Of a stretch of 64,000 bases of DNA, positions 11,614 through 24,311 are shown piece by piece. Both the position numbers and the translations under genes were made by a program. Numbering within the stretch: the stretch's first letter is position 1; the number at the start of each line of letters is the position of its first letter. Source of the stretch: Epiperipatus broadwayi (lineage: Eukaryota; Onychophora; Udeonychophora; Euonychophora; Peripatidae); the NCBI GenBank assembly GCA_028023455.1, contig JAQFVV010006335.1, positions 188,001 through 252,000 of the forward strand, written 5' to 3'. The notes under the pieces were generated by a model, which saw only the letters and a list, made by a program, of their open reading frames with translations, searched no databases and was not told the origin of the DNA.

Positions 11614-11833
11614 TACAGAGAGTATACCAATAGCTCAAACAAGCTCTTAATTGATAAGTTCAGTAAGAGAAAATATTTAAAATCCCTATCCAAAATCCTC
11701 TTATCCCCAGACCAACTGATTTCGAGCTTATGGCTTATCTCAGTGAGCAGCTATTTTGGATAGAGGTTTTAAATATTTTCTCTTACCACACATCAATTAA
11801 GAGTTTGTTTGAGCTATTGCTACACTCCCTGTA
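11614..11833. mobile_element. Hairpin element (MITE-like), about 220 bases
   Basis: Left arm from 11614 (TACAGAGAGTATACCAATAG ...) is the imperfect reverse complement of the right arm ending at 11833, over about 80 bases, leaving a short loop. No coding capacity and no clear target duplication. Confidence 0.7.
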
Positions 11834-12961
11834 GTGCTAAAATATGTATATTTCTTGGTCATGAAATTATAGTAATTATTAATAATGAAGGATAAATAAT
11901 GTAAACAGTATGCAAATCTATATAAACAAACTCATAGTCTTATATTAAATTTAATGAACACTGCAACTTTAAGTTATAATGTTTTGATAATTGATAAGCT
12001 AGAAAGAGCCAAAAGCAGAGACAATACATTTGTGATACATTACATCTCATTTCAAAAATAGATTTATAATTTTTAGTCAGTAGCATAAAAAAGTCCATAC
12101 AAAAATCAATAGACTATGATAAAGAATTGTGGAGTAAAATATCAATATATTCATAAAAAATAAATGATGAATGTAAAAATATTCTAAAATTTATTTGTAC
12201 AAAGCATGAGTAGACAAAATAAACAAAAATATTGAAAGCATATTCAGTGGTTTAAAGGAAGCTGTGGAATTTTACATTTTATTGAATAAGTTGCTTTCAC
12301 AGAATAGATGACTATACATCCTTGTGGTATTAAAGAATAAAAAATCACTATGAATATAATGTTTGTTGACTAATATTAATGTTTATTCTCTCATATATAA
12401 TCACTAGCAGCATGAATAAAACAAACTATCTTGCAACCTAGGTTGTTTCAAATTTTAAAAATACTTATCTCATTAATAAAACACAAATGTCATTATCCTT
12501 TATAAAAAGAAGTAATTTACATAAAACAGTTATTATTAAAGGTTAATACTGCATCCCTTATTGAACTCTGCAACATAGACAGCTACCTATTTGGAAAATA
12601 GTACAACTAACTGAAAATAACTTAATATTCAGGATGGTTGTGCATGTAATTTAAGGCTATGTTGAATATATAAACACACATTCTCAATTGAATTTGAAAA
12701 CAGAGATAATTCACAGCACGGGAAGCTGATAAGAATTAGACACTATATGACTATGAAGCCATAGAGCTTTGAAAGCACTAAGCTTTAAATAAATTTAATA
12801 ATATATATAACTTCTTTAATGCGCATTATAAATGCATAATTATTGATATCATTCTATTGAATAAATGCATATTTTAATTAGCAGTATTGATTTAATTTAC
12901 TTTAAAATTAAAGACATCATTAAAATCTTATTCAGTTATCTAATTGCTTTTGTCCTGCATG
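11834..12961. other. Unassigned A+T-rich spacer
   Basis: Long stretch without supported features. Confidence 0.45.
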
Positions 12962-13030
12962 TTTTAGAGCAGTAGTAATGTGTCTGACTTTGGAATGTAA
13001 GATCATTAGGTCAATTCCGGTATTGATACA
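12962..13030 (+). other. Possible decayed tRNA-like sequence
   Basis: TAGAGCAGTAGTAATG resembles a tRNA A box and GGTCAATTCCGG resembles a B box, about 45 bases apart, with an intervening piece like an anticodon arm. Acceptor and arm pairing are poor, so this is at best an old SINE head or tRNA relic. Confidence 0.25.
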
Positions 13031-14857
13031 TCTTGCAATGAAGTTACTTTTGAAATATGAAGTGCTTACTTTAACCTGCAATGTCTGCAACTGGTATGTG
13101 ATACCACTATCAATTTTCAAATGACTTAATTTTATATTGTCTATCTCAGTATGTTTATAAGTATGTCTCTATTAAATACAAATCAAATTAGTTTAAAATT
13201 TTTGTACTTAATTTAAAGTTTATGTCTCCCTTTTCTGTTTTAAGTGGTATCTCATATCGCTTTTAGACTAAACAACTATAGCATTTTTTCATCACTTGTA
13301 AAATATCAAAAAACATTTGTAGTAATGACAAAAATAATAATAAGGAATCTTATAACTCATTATAAGAAAGCAGTCAATCATTATAAAAAAGCTGTCATGT
13401 GATTTTATGGTTATATATTTAAAAAAAATTATACAAATATTTTAATATTTATTATAAGTAATTTATCTAAAAAAATCAAATCTGAAATAATATACTGATT
13501 ATAGTCTTAACATGACAATATCAGTTGTAGCCATTGCAGGTTAATGTAAATATCTCTATCATTCACAAATCTTGATTTAAGTCAAATAAATTATTGAACT
13601 AAATAGTCTGATTCATTAAATATATCAGATATATAGTTTTATGTTGATTTAAACAATTAAAAAGCTCCACATATACTTTTACATGTTTTTGTAAAAGTCA
13701 GGGTAACAAATAAACAAATATTCAAATAAGTAACTTTTTTTTTTTAATCCAATATCACTTAGTGAAAAAAAATGAAATGATTACAACTTCAATTAAAATA
13801 AATTAACAGTCATGTTGAATGTTGTCTTCACATCATATCTACTGGATTAGATTGTGTGAGTAATAAATTTATGTAAAAATTGAATATTTTTTTCAACTAC
13901 TTGATATAAAATGTTTTTTGAAAAGTGTGGAGAATATTTAAAAAAAAAAGAACATTTAATGACTGGAATCTTAAAGAAGGAGTACTAGTAGAATAATAAT
14001 AGTAGTAGTAGTAGTAATAGCGGTAGTAGTAGTAAATAAGAATAATAAAATGTTAAAAGGAATAATGTAATTTTACTCACAAATCATTAAAAATAAAAAC
14101 AAAAAGTAAAAGTTAGAATTTTTTTATGAAAATAAGAACATAGATATCATTTTTGTATCATATTAGAGTTATAGATCAATAGAAAATATATCATAAAATA
14201 TTTAATAAATATGCAATTTTAATAAAAAAAATCATAAACAAATGTTAATATGAAGAAGACATACATGAAAAGATAAATTCTGAAAACAACTTTACGTGGA
14301 TTTGGACAATAAAAATACATTAACATTAAAATGTATGATAAAAACTATTGTTACAAACCAGAATAATCATCTTAATTAGATTTTATCACTGAATGGTAAG
14401 TTGTGCAGAAGGAGAATATTCTGGGACCTATGTGACAGAATGAGCATAATATCTCATTTAGCTTAATTAACACTTTATACCTTTTGTCAGTTGATATTTC
14501 TTCTGGAAAACTTATTTTTAAGTACTGAGTGTAAGTTATGTTACTTAGAATTCTTACATAAGTGAAATAATATAATAGCTTCCACAAAAATAACATAATA
14601 GGAGTTCATTGTGCTACAGTACAAACATTTTAGTAATATAAATGTATCAAATTTCATAATGCAGCTAAAATTAGGGTGCTAAAATAAATTGGGCTAAAAG
14701 ATTGGAGCAGTTGAAAACTACCACTAATATTATTTAGTTATTCTACATGACTTTAAAAAAAGAATTAAAAACAAAACATAATTAAACCAAATGTAATTAA
14801 ATTTAGATACAGCCATTGAAAAACATAAAATTAATTTCACCATGTCCATAAAAAAAT

Positions 14858-14862
<5 letters not shown>
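13031..14862. other. Unassigned spacer with a (TAG)n tract
   Basis: Apart from an imperfect TAG/GTA trinucleotide tract at about 13986-14035, I see no supported gene or repeat. Confidence 0.45.

Positions 14863-14914
<52 letters not shown>
14863..14914. repeat. (TA)n microsatellite
   Basis: About 26 perfect TA units ending exactly at the left end of the foldback element. Confidence 0.95.
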
Positions 14915-14916
<2 letters not shown>

Positions 14917-15442
14917 CTACAGATGGCGTTATACAAAAAACACCTTCAAGCGTTTGTTTACATAAACATCAGAGCGTATTTCATTATCTCCAACTTAATT
15001 TCCACCTTCATATCATGATTTCAAGCTATTTGCTATCGTCAGTGAAGGACAGGATGCAAGTTTTTAACTTGTGTTTTTTGTTTTTCATAAATGTACCTTT
15101 GAGGTCTTTTCTTGCAATGATATATATTGCAGAGACTTCTACTATGTGGTGATGCTGAACTGATATCAGACCCATGTAGCTATCTGGCATGCGATGCTGA
15201 GTTTGAAGACATTACGTGTCTAAAAGATTCACGCTCGCAAGCTGAATAGAAACTGTTTCTTAAATGCTCAGAGTTTGTGTTTCAGATCTAGTTTCTTAGT
15301 CCTGTCCTTCACTGACGATAGCAAATAGCTTGAAATCATGATATGAAGGTGGAAATTAAGTTAGAGATAGTGAAATACGCTCTGATGTTTATGTAAACAA
15401 ACACTTGAAGGTGTTTTTGGTATAACACCATCTGTAGTCATA
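14912..15442. mobile_element. Foldback element with 142-base inverted arms
   Basis: Left arm 14912-15053 (starting TATGACTACAGATGG) and right arm 15301-15442 (ending CCATCTGTAGTCATA) are near-perfect reverse complements around a 247-base centre. A 36-base unit starting ATGCAAGTTTTTAACTTG follows the left arm (15054-15089) and recurs in direct orientation after the right arm (15454-15489). No transposase is encoded. A TA run lies at both outer sides, compatible with insertion at TA. Confidence 0.85.
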
Positions 15443-15453
15443 AATACAAGCGT

Positions 15454-15489
15454 ATGCAAGTTTTTAACTTGTGTTTTTTGTTTTTCATA
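15454..15489 (+). repeat. 36-base direct repeat, partner of 15054-15089
   Basis: Identical by eye to 15054-15089. It lies just outside the right arm and is followed by a short (AT)n tract. Confidence 0.85.
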
Positions 15490-18400
15490 TATATATATAT
15501 TGTAGCCCTTGGATTTGTCCAAGACTCCATTTTTTGAGTTAACTATGCAAGTGAAAGTTCAATCAAAATTTTCCTCATAATTTATATATATTTTTTCTTT
15601 AATAAGCAAAATTTTAGCCAAGACCAAGTTCAAACCCATATTTATAGGGATTGCAGATATTTGACTTAGTAAGCAATCTGAACATTTATAATTAAGATAT
15701 TTCTAATCAAAATATTATTTTATTTTAATTTATGGGTCAAGTTAGTATTAAAAATATATTTGAGAAAAGCAAGATGTATACATTAGTTAATAGGTTGACT
15801 GAGAAAAGGGAAAAGGTGCGTGACTCTTATAACTATGTGAGATAGTGATAATGAATGGTCATAATTTTATACTAATGGGTTAGAAACAAATAGTTCCTGA
15901 GATTAAATAAGAAAAAATAGTTCTAATAATTAGGGATTAAAGTATTAAATCGGTTAATTAAAGAAATGTATACATGTGATGCATGTGTGCGTATTTAATC
16001 TAATTGTGGATCTTAATTGTAAAATTTGCAATTAATAATCATTCCTTGTCATGTTGTAAGGAAATCTTTACATAAGAAATTAAGTCATTTTAATAAGTTT
16101 AATATTTGCAGCTAAATTTTAGTTCAAAGGTCTGGGTTTGAAACTGGGCTGCAATATATATTTTGTTTCACTATTTAATGGAAAAAGTAAAAAGGGGAAG
16201 AGAGTTTTTCTGTTATTTACTTTTAATGTGGGTTTCACAGGTGTTATATTACCCAGGAAATTATCAGAACCATTTAAATGATATAGATTTCACCAAGAAA
16301 TTTAAGTATACAATTAATGGGGATGGTCTGTTGTTTGTAAAATTAATTGGCAATTATATCTGTTGAATGTAAAATTAATTGTTGGTCATCTGTTAGAATG
16401 CAGTGTGAATTTGGCTTGTTTTTCTAAAAAAAGCAAAAGGTTAAAATTATCCAGTGGAAAAGGGAACAAGAGTCAATTAATTAAGAAAAGAGAATGACCA
16501 AATGGCAGACTTTATAAAATCTCTGTTTTTTTTAGCAGAAAGTGGCTATTCTATCTGAAATCTTCTGTTTTCAAGTTTTTCTTTCATTGACTTAGAGAGA
16601 AACTGTGCTATAAAATTTAAAGAAATATTTTTCTTCAGAAAAAAAAAAGTTTATTATTGCTTTTGTCTCTTAAGAATAACTTTGCTAAATTTAACATTGT
16701 ATTAAGAAAAGACAATGTGTATTGAATAAATTTTAAGGGGGCACACACATTTTAATCTCCAGAAGTTATCCAGTGGTCATGTTTGGATCAGCAAATGGTA
16801 AAATTTAAAACCCAGAAGTTTGATATCGTATATAAAAGTGTTCAATTTGAATATAAAAATGTATTTAAAGAATGAAAAAGACAATCAGAAATGGACTTAT
16901 ATCTTGAAAAATTTCAACAAATGCTATTTAACTGTAATCTGCATAAAATCAAAAATGAGGAACTCATTTCAGCAAAATAAAAATCATATATCTGATGGCA
17001 GAGGAATCAAACCCCTCACAAGAACTTTTTGTTGCATAGACTCTTGTGCATCTACAAACAAATTAAGGAGGAAAGGAAAAAGGAAAAATGGACACCAGGA
17101 ACTTGGAGGACACTTGCCAAAGAAGCTCTATATAAGTATATTTTTTTCTTTATTATTCGCTATTTATGTAGGACATTTAATATATAAAAAAAAGAGAATT
17201 TCTTTCTGTATGTTTGAGTATGTACATCCATTTTAAAATTAATTCATGTTGTAATTATAATAGTGTTATTTTGAGGGTAGGTGATATTGATATCAGATGA
17301 TTTTGTATGTGTTTATTTTAAATGCTTTTACTATCATTGTCATTTTTTTTGGGGGGGGGGAGTAGGTGAAATTGATATGTCATTCTGATGTGCCTTATTT
17401 AAAATGCTTTACAAACATTTAAAAAAAAACATGGAGAGATAATATTATTAAGGGAAATGTTTTGAATGAATCATATCAGAAGTTATTGTCAAATGCTTAG
17501 ACTTATAAAATTGCATGACTATTGAGCTAAAACATCATCATTTTCTTATAAAAGTGCATGAAAATAGTTTTAAAATTTTAATACACATTTCTTATTATTT
17601 CTTATTGTTGTTATCATAAATTTAAGGTCAGATACAAGCTGATTAATGCTTGGAAAATTTATTGGCTCATATTTTAGTGCACTAATTTGCCAGAAAATTA
17701 AAGATATGAAAGTTTTACTTGTAGAACTTGATGTTTCGACCTGTATGTAATGTGAAATAGACGAAAGTCTCCACAAAGCCAGTGAAGTCTAGCTCACTAA
17801 GATATTTATGCTATATTCATAAAGCATTTAAACACAGAGGAAGAATTTTCCCACTTGATTATTCTCTACATCGTAAGAAGGTTTCTTTATTGTTGGCCAG
17901 AGGTAATAGGTATACCTAAGTTTTTTGTATGACTAGCGATAAAAATTCTAGCATATCTCAACCTTAGTGAAAAGTTTCTCTCTTATTCGGATCACTGCCT
18001 GCCTCATGTTGATGTTTGATATTCCTTACGAGTGTATGAAAGATAGCCATGATAAGCATTATTTATAAGTGTCAAATACAAGGTTGCAAACTCAACTTGA
18101 TGTCAAGATGAATGTGGATAATGTATGTGCAATTATTGTTCTGTTTATCTAGTTTAATTTATCATTCTAGCCAAAAGTAATAAAGTTAATAAGTGTGAAA
18201 TTAAGGGTTAAATAAAAATTACAAATGTTTAAGCGTAAGCAATGCGTATATGAAATTATTTGATAAATATTTACATAGCCAACTGAGAACTTCTCTGGAA
18301 AGGTAATATTATTAAAATATTATTATGTCATAAGAACATGAGTATAGAGTGTGTGCACTATGATGATGATTGATCTAGATGCTGATTTATTTGCATAAAC

Positions 18401-20312
18401 TTAATCCCACCATTCTTAAAGTATCTCTAGTGTAAAGATTGGGACAAAAGAATGTTTGATCAGAATGATAGGGTAAGGTAAAGAAATTTGTGAAGGAATG
18501 TTAATCCAAAATAGTTAAATAAAATTATTAAATTTGATTATGGGAAAAATTAGCTCTCAAAACAAATCAGTAATTTAAAAAGCATTAAACACGGGAATAA
18601 ATTTGGTATTAGCTCTATCTAGGTTAAAAATGAAAGCGTAAATATAATATATATGTGAATGTAAATATTATTTTTTACTCCATGGTGATCATGATTCCCT
18701 GATAATTATGAAATAAATATTGATATTTTAAACCTATTGATATTATCCATTGATTGAGGGATAGTTATATGTTTAGATTTTTTTTTATAATACGATTATA
18801 AAACAAGGGAAAGCCATGCGAGTCATCAATCGAATGGGTATATGTTTCTGTATTGAATTGTGGCCTATCAATAAAATTTGTTATTTGTTTTAAATAAAAT
18901 TTGCATATGTCTCAATGTTTTTGTGGGTTATTATTATCTAGATATATCAATCCAATCATACATCAATATATTATTATTAATATTTGAATAACCGGTAAAG
19001 TTATTTAAAATGGTTAATTTCAGATACTTAGAATTACCAAATAATTTAGTATATTTGAGATGTAAACTGTGAACAGAGATATTTATTGAATGATAGGTGA
19101 GTGCAGGGTGGGCATAAAATCCTTTCCCTATCCATTGTATTCAAACACCTCTCTAGATGCACTTCTTTATAATTTTGTTATAATTGTGACTATGTTTATG
19201 TTGTATTTATACAAAAAAAATTTAATAAGCATAAATTATTCCGAGCTTTAAGTAAATAGATATTAAACTGCATTAAAGACACCCAATATCACATTGGAAG
19301 TGATCAAGAGAAGAGTGTTTATCACCAATAATCTGTCACAGCTTATTCGATTTCCACAACTAATTATTCTAAAAAACCCTGAGAAGAGATTATAATGGGA
19401 GAAATGAGCTAGCAAGAATGTAAAATTTAAAAATAGTAGAATAGATAATAGTGTAATAAATCTATGGATGTGAAGTTGATGGAAGGGTGGATCAGGAAGG
19501 TGGAGATGGATATATAATTTTGTATTTAGAATAAAATTTTAATTCTGGCTTTAATGATGGTGAATAGGTGAGATGCTGAGAATAACCAAGAATTTCCAAA
19601 GATATTAATATTATCGATTTTAATGCATTCTCGGTATTCTCTGAATTGATTGATTATTTATTAACCCATTCATTAAATATTATTACTAAGAGTATTGAAT
19701 TGAGATTTAACCTTTATATTTTACTAAAGTTGCAATTTGGTGCCCTGGCAATTAAGATTATAGATGTTCTGTACATCATCATCATCATCATCATCCCAAT
19801 AGGCTTTAGAAATAGTGTCAGCTGGGAATGATGAAGCATTTATCAATCCATCCTTAAAATGTTACAATTAGCATGCAATTTAGCTGCAAATGTTTAAATG
19901 CCATATAGATTTAAATATAGTACAATTAATCCATAATGTGGATGTGCGGCCATTTGAATAAAATTCTCATTTGTTAGAATGAAGTTATAATTAGCTTAAA
20001 GGGTCCAATAATATATGTGATATTTGTAAACTCTCCCAATCATATTAGTTCTATTTGAAATACAATTTGGATGACTGATCGAGAGATTGCAAAATGCATT
20101 TTATATCAATTTAATAAGTGTTTATAAAATTAACAAAGTAAAGCATAACTTTTCATTTGTTAGAATTGACTTTTATTTAGTTACAATTGGCTTGTAACAC
20201 GGTCGCACGAAGGAGATGGTACTTGAGAAATTATTTAATTAATTTATACTTAGAAAATATTTAATTTACACATGGCATAATTTCCTTTAGTTACATTTCT
20301 TAAGTTACAATA
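15490..20312. other. Unassigned A+T-rich stretch
   Basis: No supported gene. The longest frame (16820-17236, 138 codons, +) has low-complexity, basic composition and no recognised domain. A (CAT)n tract lies at about 19777-19795. Poly-G and poly-T runs occur near 17350. Confidence 0.4.
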
Positions 20313-20690
20313 TATATATATATAATATTTCAAATCGATGTCTGTATTTCTTTAAAATAATATATGTAACTTTATAAATAAATATTTGAAAATACAGTAA
20401 TTAAGTCTATAAAAATTATATGTATAACTATAACTTAGAAGCGCTTTCACTACCTTGTAGCTACAAGGTAGTGAAAGCGCTTCTAAGTTATAGTTATACA
20501 TATAATTTTTATAGTCTTTTAATTACTGTAGCTACAAGGTAGTGAAAGCGCTTCTAAGTTATAGTTATACATATAATTTTTATAGACTTTTAATTACTGT
20601 ATTTTCAAATATTTATTTAGAAAGTTACGTATATATATATATATAAATTAAGTTTGATGTCTGTATTCTTTCCAAAATATATGTAATATT
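20313..20690. mobile_element. Palindromic element with a 71-base motif in three copies
   Basis: A perfect palindrome is centred between 20460 and 20461. The motif starting CTACAAGGTAGTGAAAGCGC occurs at 20461-20531, again directly at 20532-20602, and inverted ending at 20460. Outside the arms, the word GATGTCTGTATT recurs in direct orientation (near 20337 and 20654). The structure looks like a hairpin element whose centre was partly duplicated. Noncoding. Confidence 0.78.
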
Positions 20691-20948
20691 CAAATCAATA
20701 TATACATTAAAACACAGGAAACTATATTGTACTATGGGTATTGTGAAAGGAAGTCTCGTTTTGATTATTCAATGTTATGTGGTTAATAAAGACTACATGA
20801 TGTATAGCTGAAAGTACGTCTAATAAAATAACTATAATTTATGTGAATTTTACTGTATTTTAATATATTTTAATATATATATATATATCATTATCAACCA
20901 TTATATATAAATTATGTATTATACATAATACATTATATATATAATATA

Positions 20949-23030
20949 TCATCATCATCACTTTCAACCATTAAGAATCCACTTCACTATTAAGGTCTCT
21001 CTAAGTTCAATCTATATTCTCCAGTCTCTAGTTATATTTCTCCACATCACCCCAGCACACTTTATTAATTTCTCCATCCATCTCACATGTTATCTTTTTC
21101 AAGTACTTTTACAATCTTTTGGAAACCAGTTTAAGATTTCAACTGTTTATCTATTATCATCTTTTCTAGCAATATATTCAGTCCAACTTCATTTCAGTCT
21201 CTTAATTCTTTCAATAATGTCAATAACACATGTTTGTTTTATCACTTATGTATGTCATTTTTGATATCTTCTTGTTATTTCTAACATGCATCTCTCCATA
21301 CTTTGTTGAGTGGTCTCAAGTCTCTATATTGCTTTTTTGTTAAGTATCCAAGTCTCAAATTCTAAGTAAAAACTAGTAAAACACATTTATTAAAAAAATT
21401 CCTTTTCAAACACATAAACACATTTTCTTTTGATATTAAGTTATTTATACCAAAATCACTCCAACCAAGTTTAATTCTATGATTAATTTTATTCATTATG
21501 TTTCAATATGTAGTAATAATTTGACCAAGGTATTTGTACTTGTTACCTTCTTTTAACTCATCATTATTAATTTTTATTTTTATCTTTTGAAAAACTGCAT
21601 TGAACATTACTTTAGTCTTTTTAACATTTACTTTTAATCTACTTTCTTGCTTTTTTCTGATAAATCTTGGAATACTTTTTGAGCTATTGCAAAAGCAACT
21701 ACATCATCTGCAAAATTAAGATAACTTAAATAATCTCCATTTATTTTACTTTAGCTTCCCATTTGATTCACAAAATACTTCTTGCAAAACTGCTGCAAAA
21801 TGTTTAGGAGATATAGACTCACCCTGTCATACAACCAGCTCAATGTTAATTTTCCTAGCAACATTATATTATCTAATTATTGCTGGTGCATTTTTATAAA
21901 TATTTTACAGAATATGACAACATTCTGGGTCTATACCTTGATGATACAATGCTTTAATCACTGAAGAAATGCTTATACAATCAAATGCCTTTGCATAATC
22001 AACAAATTCCAAGAAAAATGGCAACTCATATTTAATGACGTTTTCTATAATTTCTCTCAATACATGCACATGATTCACTATACTAAAACCATTTTTTATT
22101 CCAGCATGTTGTTTTAGTTGGTTAAAATCCAATGTTTGTTATAAATGAGTTGTAATTATTTTGGTAAAAAATTAGTTTAGAATTGATGAAAGATTGATAG
22201 GTCTGTGATTTCCAATATCTTCTTTATCTCCTTTTAAAAATATTAATATTAATACTTCATTCTTCCAATCATATGGTACACTTTTGTCATTTAGACCTTT
22301 GGTATATAACTTTACCAATATTTTTTCTATTTTTTCATCTGCTTCTTTTAAGATATTGACTATATAATTCCATCATTACCTGGAGCTTTTCCCTTCTTCA
22401 TAAATTTAACTGCATATTTCACTTCTTCATTCAAAATCCTGTGCATTTCAAAATATATAGTAGCTGTAGGTTGTACTTTTACTTGATTTTATTGCTATAC
22501 AATTCATGATAGAACAACTATACACATTTTATGATGTTTTCTCTTGTAATATTTCATCTTTTTTTCTTATTGCAAAAATGTTTCCTGCCAATACCAAGAT
22601 ATTGTTTTACATTCATGAAACTTTTACTTCTTTCTATAGGTTACCTTGTTAGTTCACAATTATACTTGTTATATCCTTAACAACTCTTTTTCACATCATT
22701 TTACACAATTTGAGACATTCAACCCTCCTTAATGCATCATTTAATTTTTTTTTCATATTCCTTCATGTTGTCTTGTCTCAAAAGAAATTTTATTGGCAAA
22801 TTGCTGCTTTTTGTAGCATCTATCTTTGTTGTAATTTCAAAAAGTGGATCAGTTATTTGCTGCAGAAAAAAATATGCTGTTAATTGAAAGGAAACCCTTT
22901 GATTCCTTCAGGACGTTTTAAAGAAATCAAACATGGCAAATTTCTAATGTCGATTCCATATTTTTTATCTTTGCAGCTTTTTTTACTATATGATTATTCA
23001 TATATGAATATGGATGGGCTCTTTACCAAC
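20949..23030 (-). mobile_element. RTE-type non-LTR retrotransposon (LINE), inactive
   Basis: Reading the minus strand 5' to 3' gives, in order: KGKAPGNDG (near 22385), a WKNEVLIL.. GDKEDIGNHRPI block (near 22280-22200), FVDYAKAFD with catalytic Asp (about 22009-21980), LNFADDVVAF with the metal-binding pair (FADD at 21714-21703), YKYLGQI (near 21520), RIKLGWSDFG (near 21470), and a C-terminal ARKDDNR-like block (near 21170). It ends in (GAT)n at 20960-20949, the usual simple 3' tail of RTE elements. The order and wording match RTE/BovB-type reverse transcriptases. Several frameshifts and stops break it. The 5' boundary is approximate and I see no endonuclease domain, so it is probably 5'-truncated. 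Confidence 0.85.
21905..22132 (-). pseudogene. Longest intact piece of the RTE reverse transcriptase
   Basis: 75 codons covering the finger/palm region: HAGIKNGFSIVNHVHVL, then VDYAKAFD at residues 44-51. The frame breaks on both sides and neighbouring conserved blocks continue in other frames. Confidence 0.85.
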
Positions 23031-23034
23031 ATGC

Positions 23035-23036
<2 letters not shown>

Positions 23037-23081
<45 letters not shown>

Positions 23082-23144
23082 TACCCATCCTCTATATATA
23101 TATCCTATATATATATATATATATAGGAGAGGATGGGTAATAAA
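23037..23144. repeat. (TA)n tract followed by a small hairpin
   Basis: TA run 23037-23077. Then TTTATTACCCATCCTCT (23078-23094) pairs with its reverse complement ending at 23144 across an AT-rich loop. Confidence 0.8.
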
Positions 23145-23660
23145 TTAAGAGATGTATACCACACTTTCAGGCACTTAGGGACCTATATTTGGTATGTGCA
23201 TTTTTAAAGTACAGACTAATTGCACTTTCTCTTCTTTGCTCATTCATTTTCAGTAATTATTTTTCCACATTCTTTGCCTCTATAATCACAAATTATATTT
23301 GACATAATTCTATAAATGTTTTTTTATAAAACCATGGTTTAATTTATAAATCAAAATATTTATTTGTAATACTGCATATATAATTTTAGTGCTGTTTAAG
23401 ACCCAACAGCTCTGTAATCCTATTAGCAAAAATCTTGACAATATAAAATCCTGATTGGAAAAATGCCAACTGTTAAAACAATGAAAGTGAAAATTTCAAC
23501 AGATCAAAATCTCGTCAATCTAAAATCCTGAAAACAGAAAATATCATCAGAAAAATAATTTATTTGGATCTATTAAGAATAAAATTGTAATAATTAAATT
23601 TTTAAAGTGCATATTCATCATGTAAAATAATATATATTAAAGGTATAAACTTAAGATCCT
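23145..23660. other. Unassigned spacer upstream of the LINE
   Basis: No conserved RTE block recognised here; could hold remnants of the LINE 5' part. Confidence 0.35.
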
Positions 23661-23913
23661 GTGATGTGATGTGATGTACCGTGATTTCTCCTTAAGCAGA
23701 GTCAGGAATCTCTCAGCAACTATGCCCAAAGAAACCTGCTAGCCACCTTACCTTCTTCTTCCATTACCCATCCTAAGCTTTTCCATAATCTGCCCTATCC
23801 CATTTACACAACATAATCTTTGTTGACACTATGGCCTTTATATCTAAATCCCCTTATCTTTTCCCAAACCCAGCATAAAAAACAATAACCCACTTTCTGT
23901 ATAATCACTTTGG
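23661..23913. other. Less A+T-rich, pyrimidine-rich island
   Basis: Begins with a tandem TGATG motif and is C- and T-rich on the + strand, unlike the flanks. On the minus strand it would end in (CATCA)n, resembling a retroposon tail, but I cannot assign a family or a reading frame. Confidence 0.35.
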
Positions 23914-24017
23914 GCTTAAAAAACGACAGTAGGGACCTCTATAAATCTCCACACACTTGTCTTTTAAATAAATCTTGTGTTAAGATTTGTAGAGGTCCCT
24001 ACTGTCGTTTTTCAAGC
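23914..24017. mobile_element. Hairpin element, family H, copy 1
   Basis: Arms 23914-23947 and 23983-24017 pair almost perfectly. The arm core GTAGAGGTCCCTACTGTC recurs with one change in the hairpin at 46223-46413, so the two belong to one family or share an end. Confidence 0.72.
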
Positions 24018-24311
24018 ATGTGGTCTTAAGATTAAAATTGTTTTTTCAACAGGTCATTAATTATATAGAAAGCATATTTAAACTATGCTAAATCATACGA
24101 AAGTGCTTTTTGTGAGCCAAAACATAATCATGAATGTACATAACAAAATACCAATGGAGGTTTATTGGATTATCTTTGCTGTACTTCACAAAATGTATCT
24201 ATTCATCACAGGCAATGAAATATAATTTTAGTCTTAATACATACAAAACAAATTATTTCTATTTGAAATTAGTGCTTCAAAGCAAATTTTTTACTTATTA
24301 AAGTTAATAGA
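24018..24311. other. Unassigned spacer
   Basis: Nothing supported. Confidence 0.4.

Noticed and set aside
16820-17236. 138-codon + strand frame, longest in the 15.5-20.3 kb stretch
   Set aside because: Low-complexity Lys/Asn/Ile-rich start, no domain, no repeat partner, no splice or promoter support. Kept only as an unassigned frame.
17570-17776. 68-codon minus-strand frame with an acceptor-like start
   Set aside because: No recognised domain, ends in low complexity, no partner exon.
18239-18301. Possible exon ending CTCTGGAAAG|GTAATA with an open frame containing MKLFDKYLHSQLRTSLE
   Set aside because: The donor is fair and the peptide plausible, but there is no polypyrimidine acceptor upstream and its phase does not connect directly to exon A. 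A missing exon could rescue it.
19777-19795. (CAT)n tract as an RTE 3' tail on the minus strand
   Set aside because: No RTE coding block is recognisable upstream on that strand, so it is left as a simple repeat.
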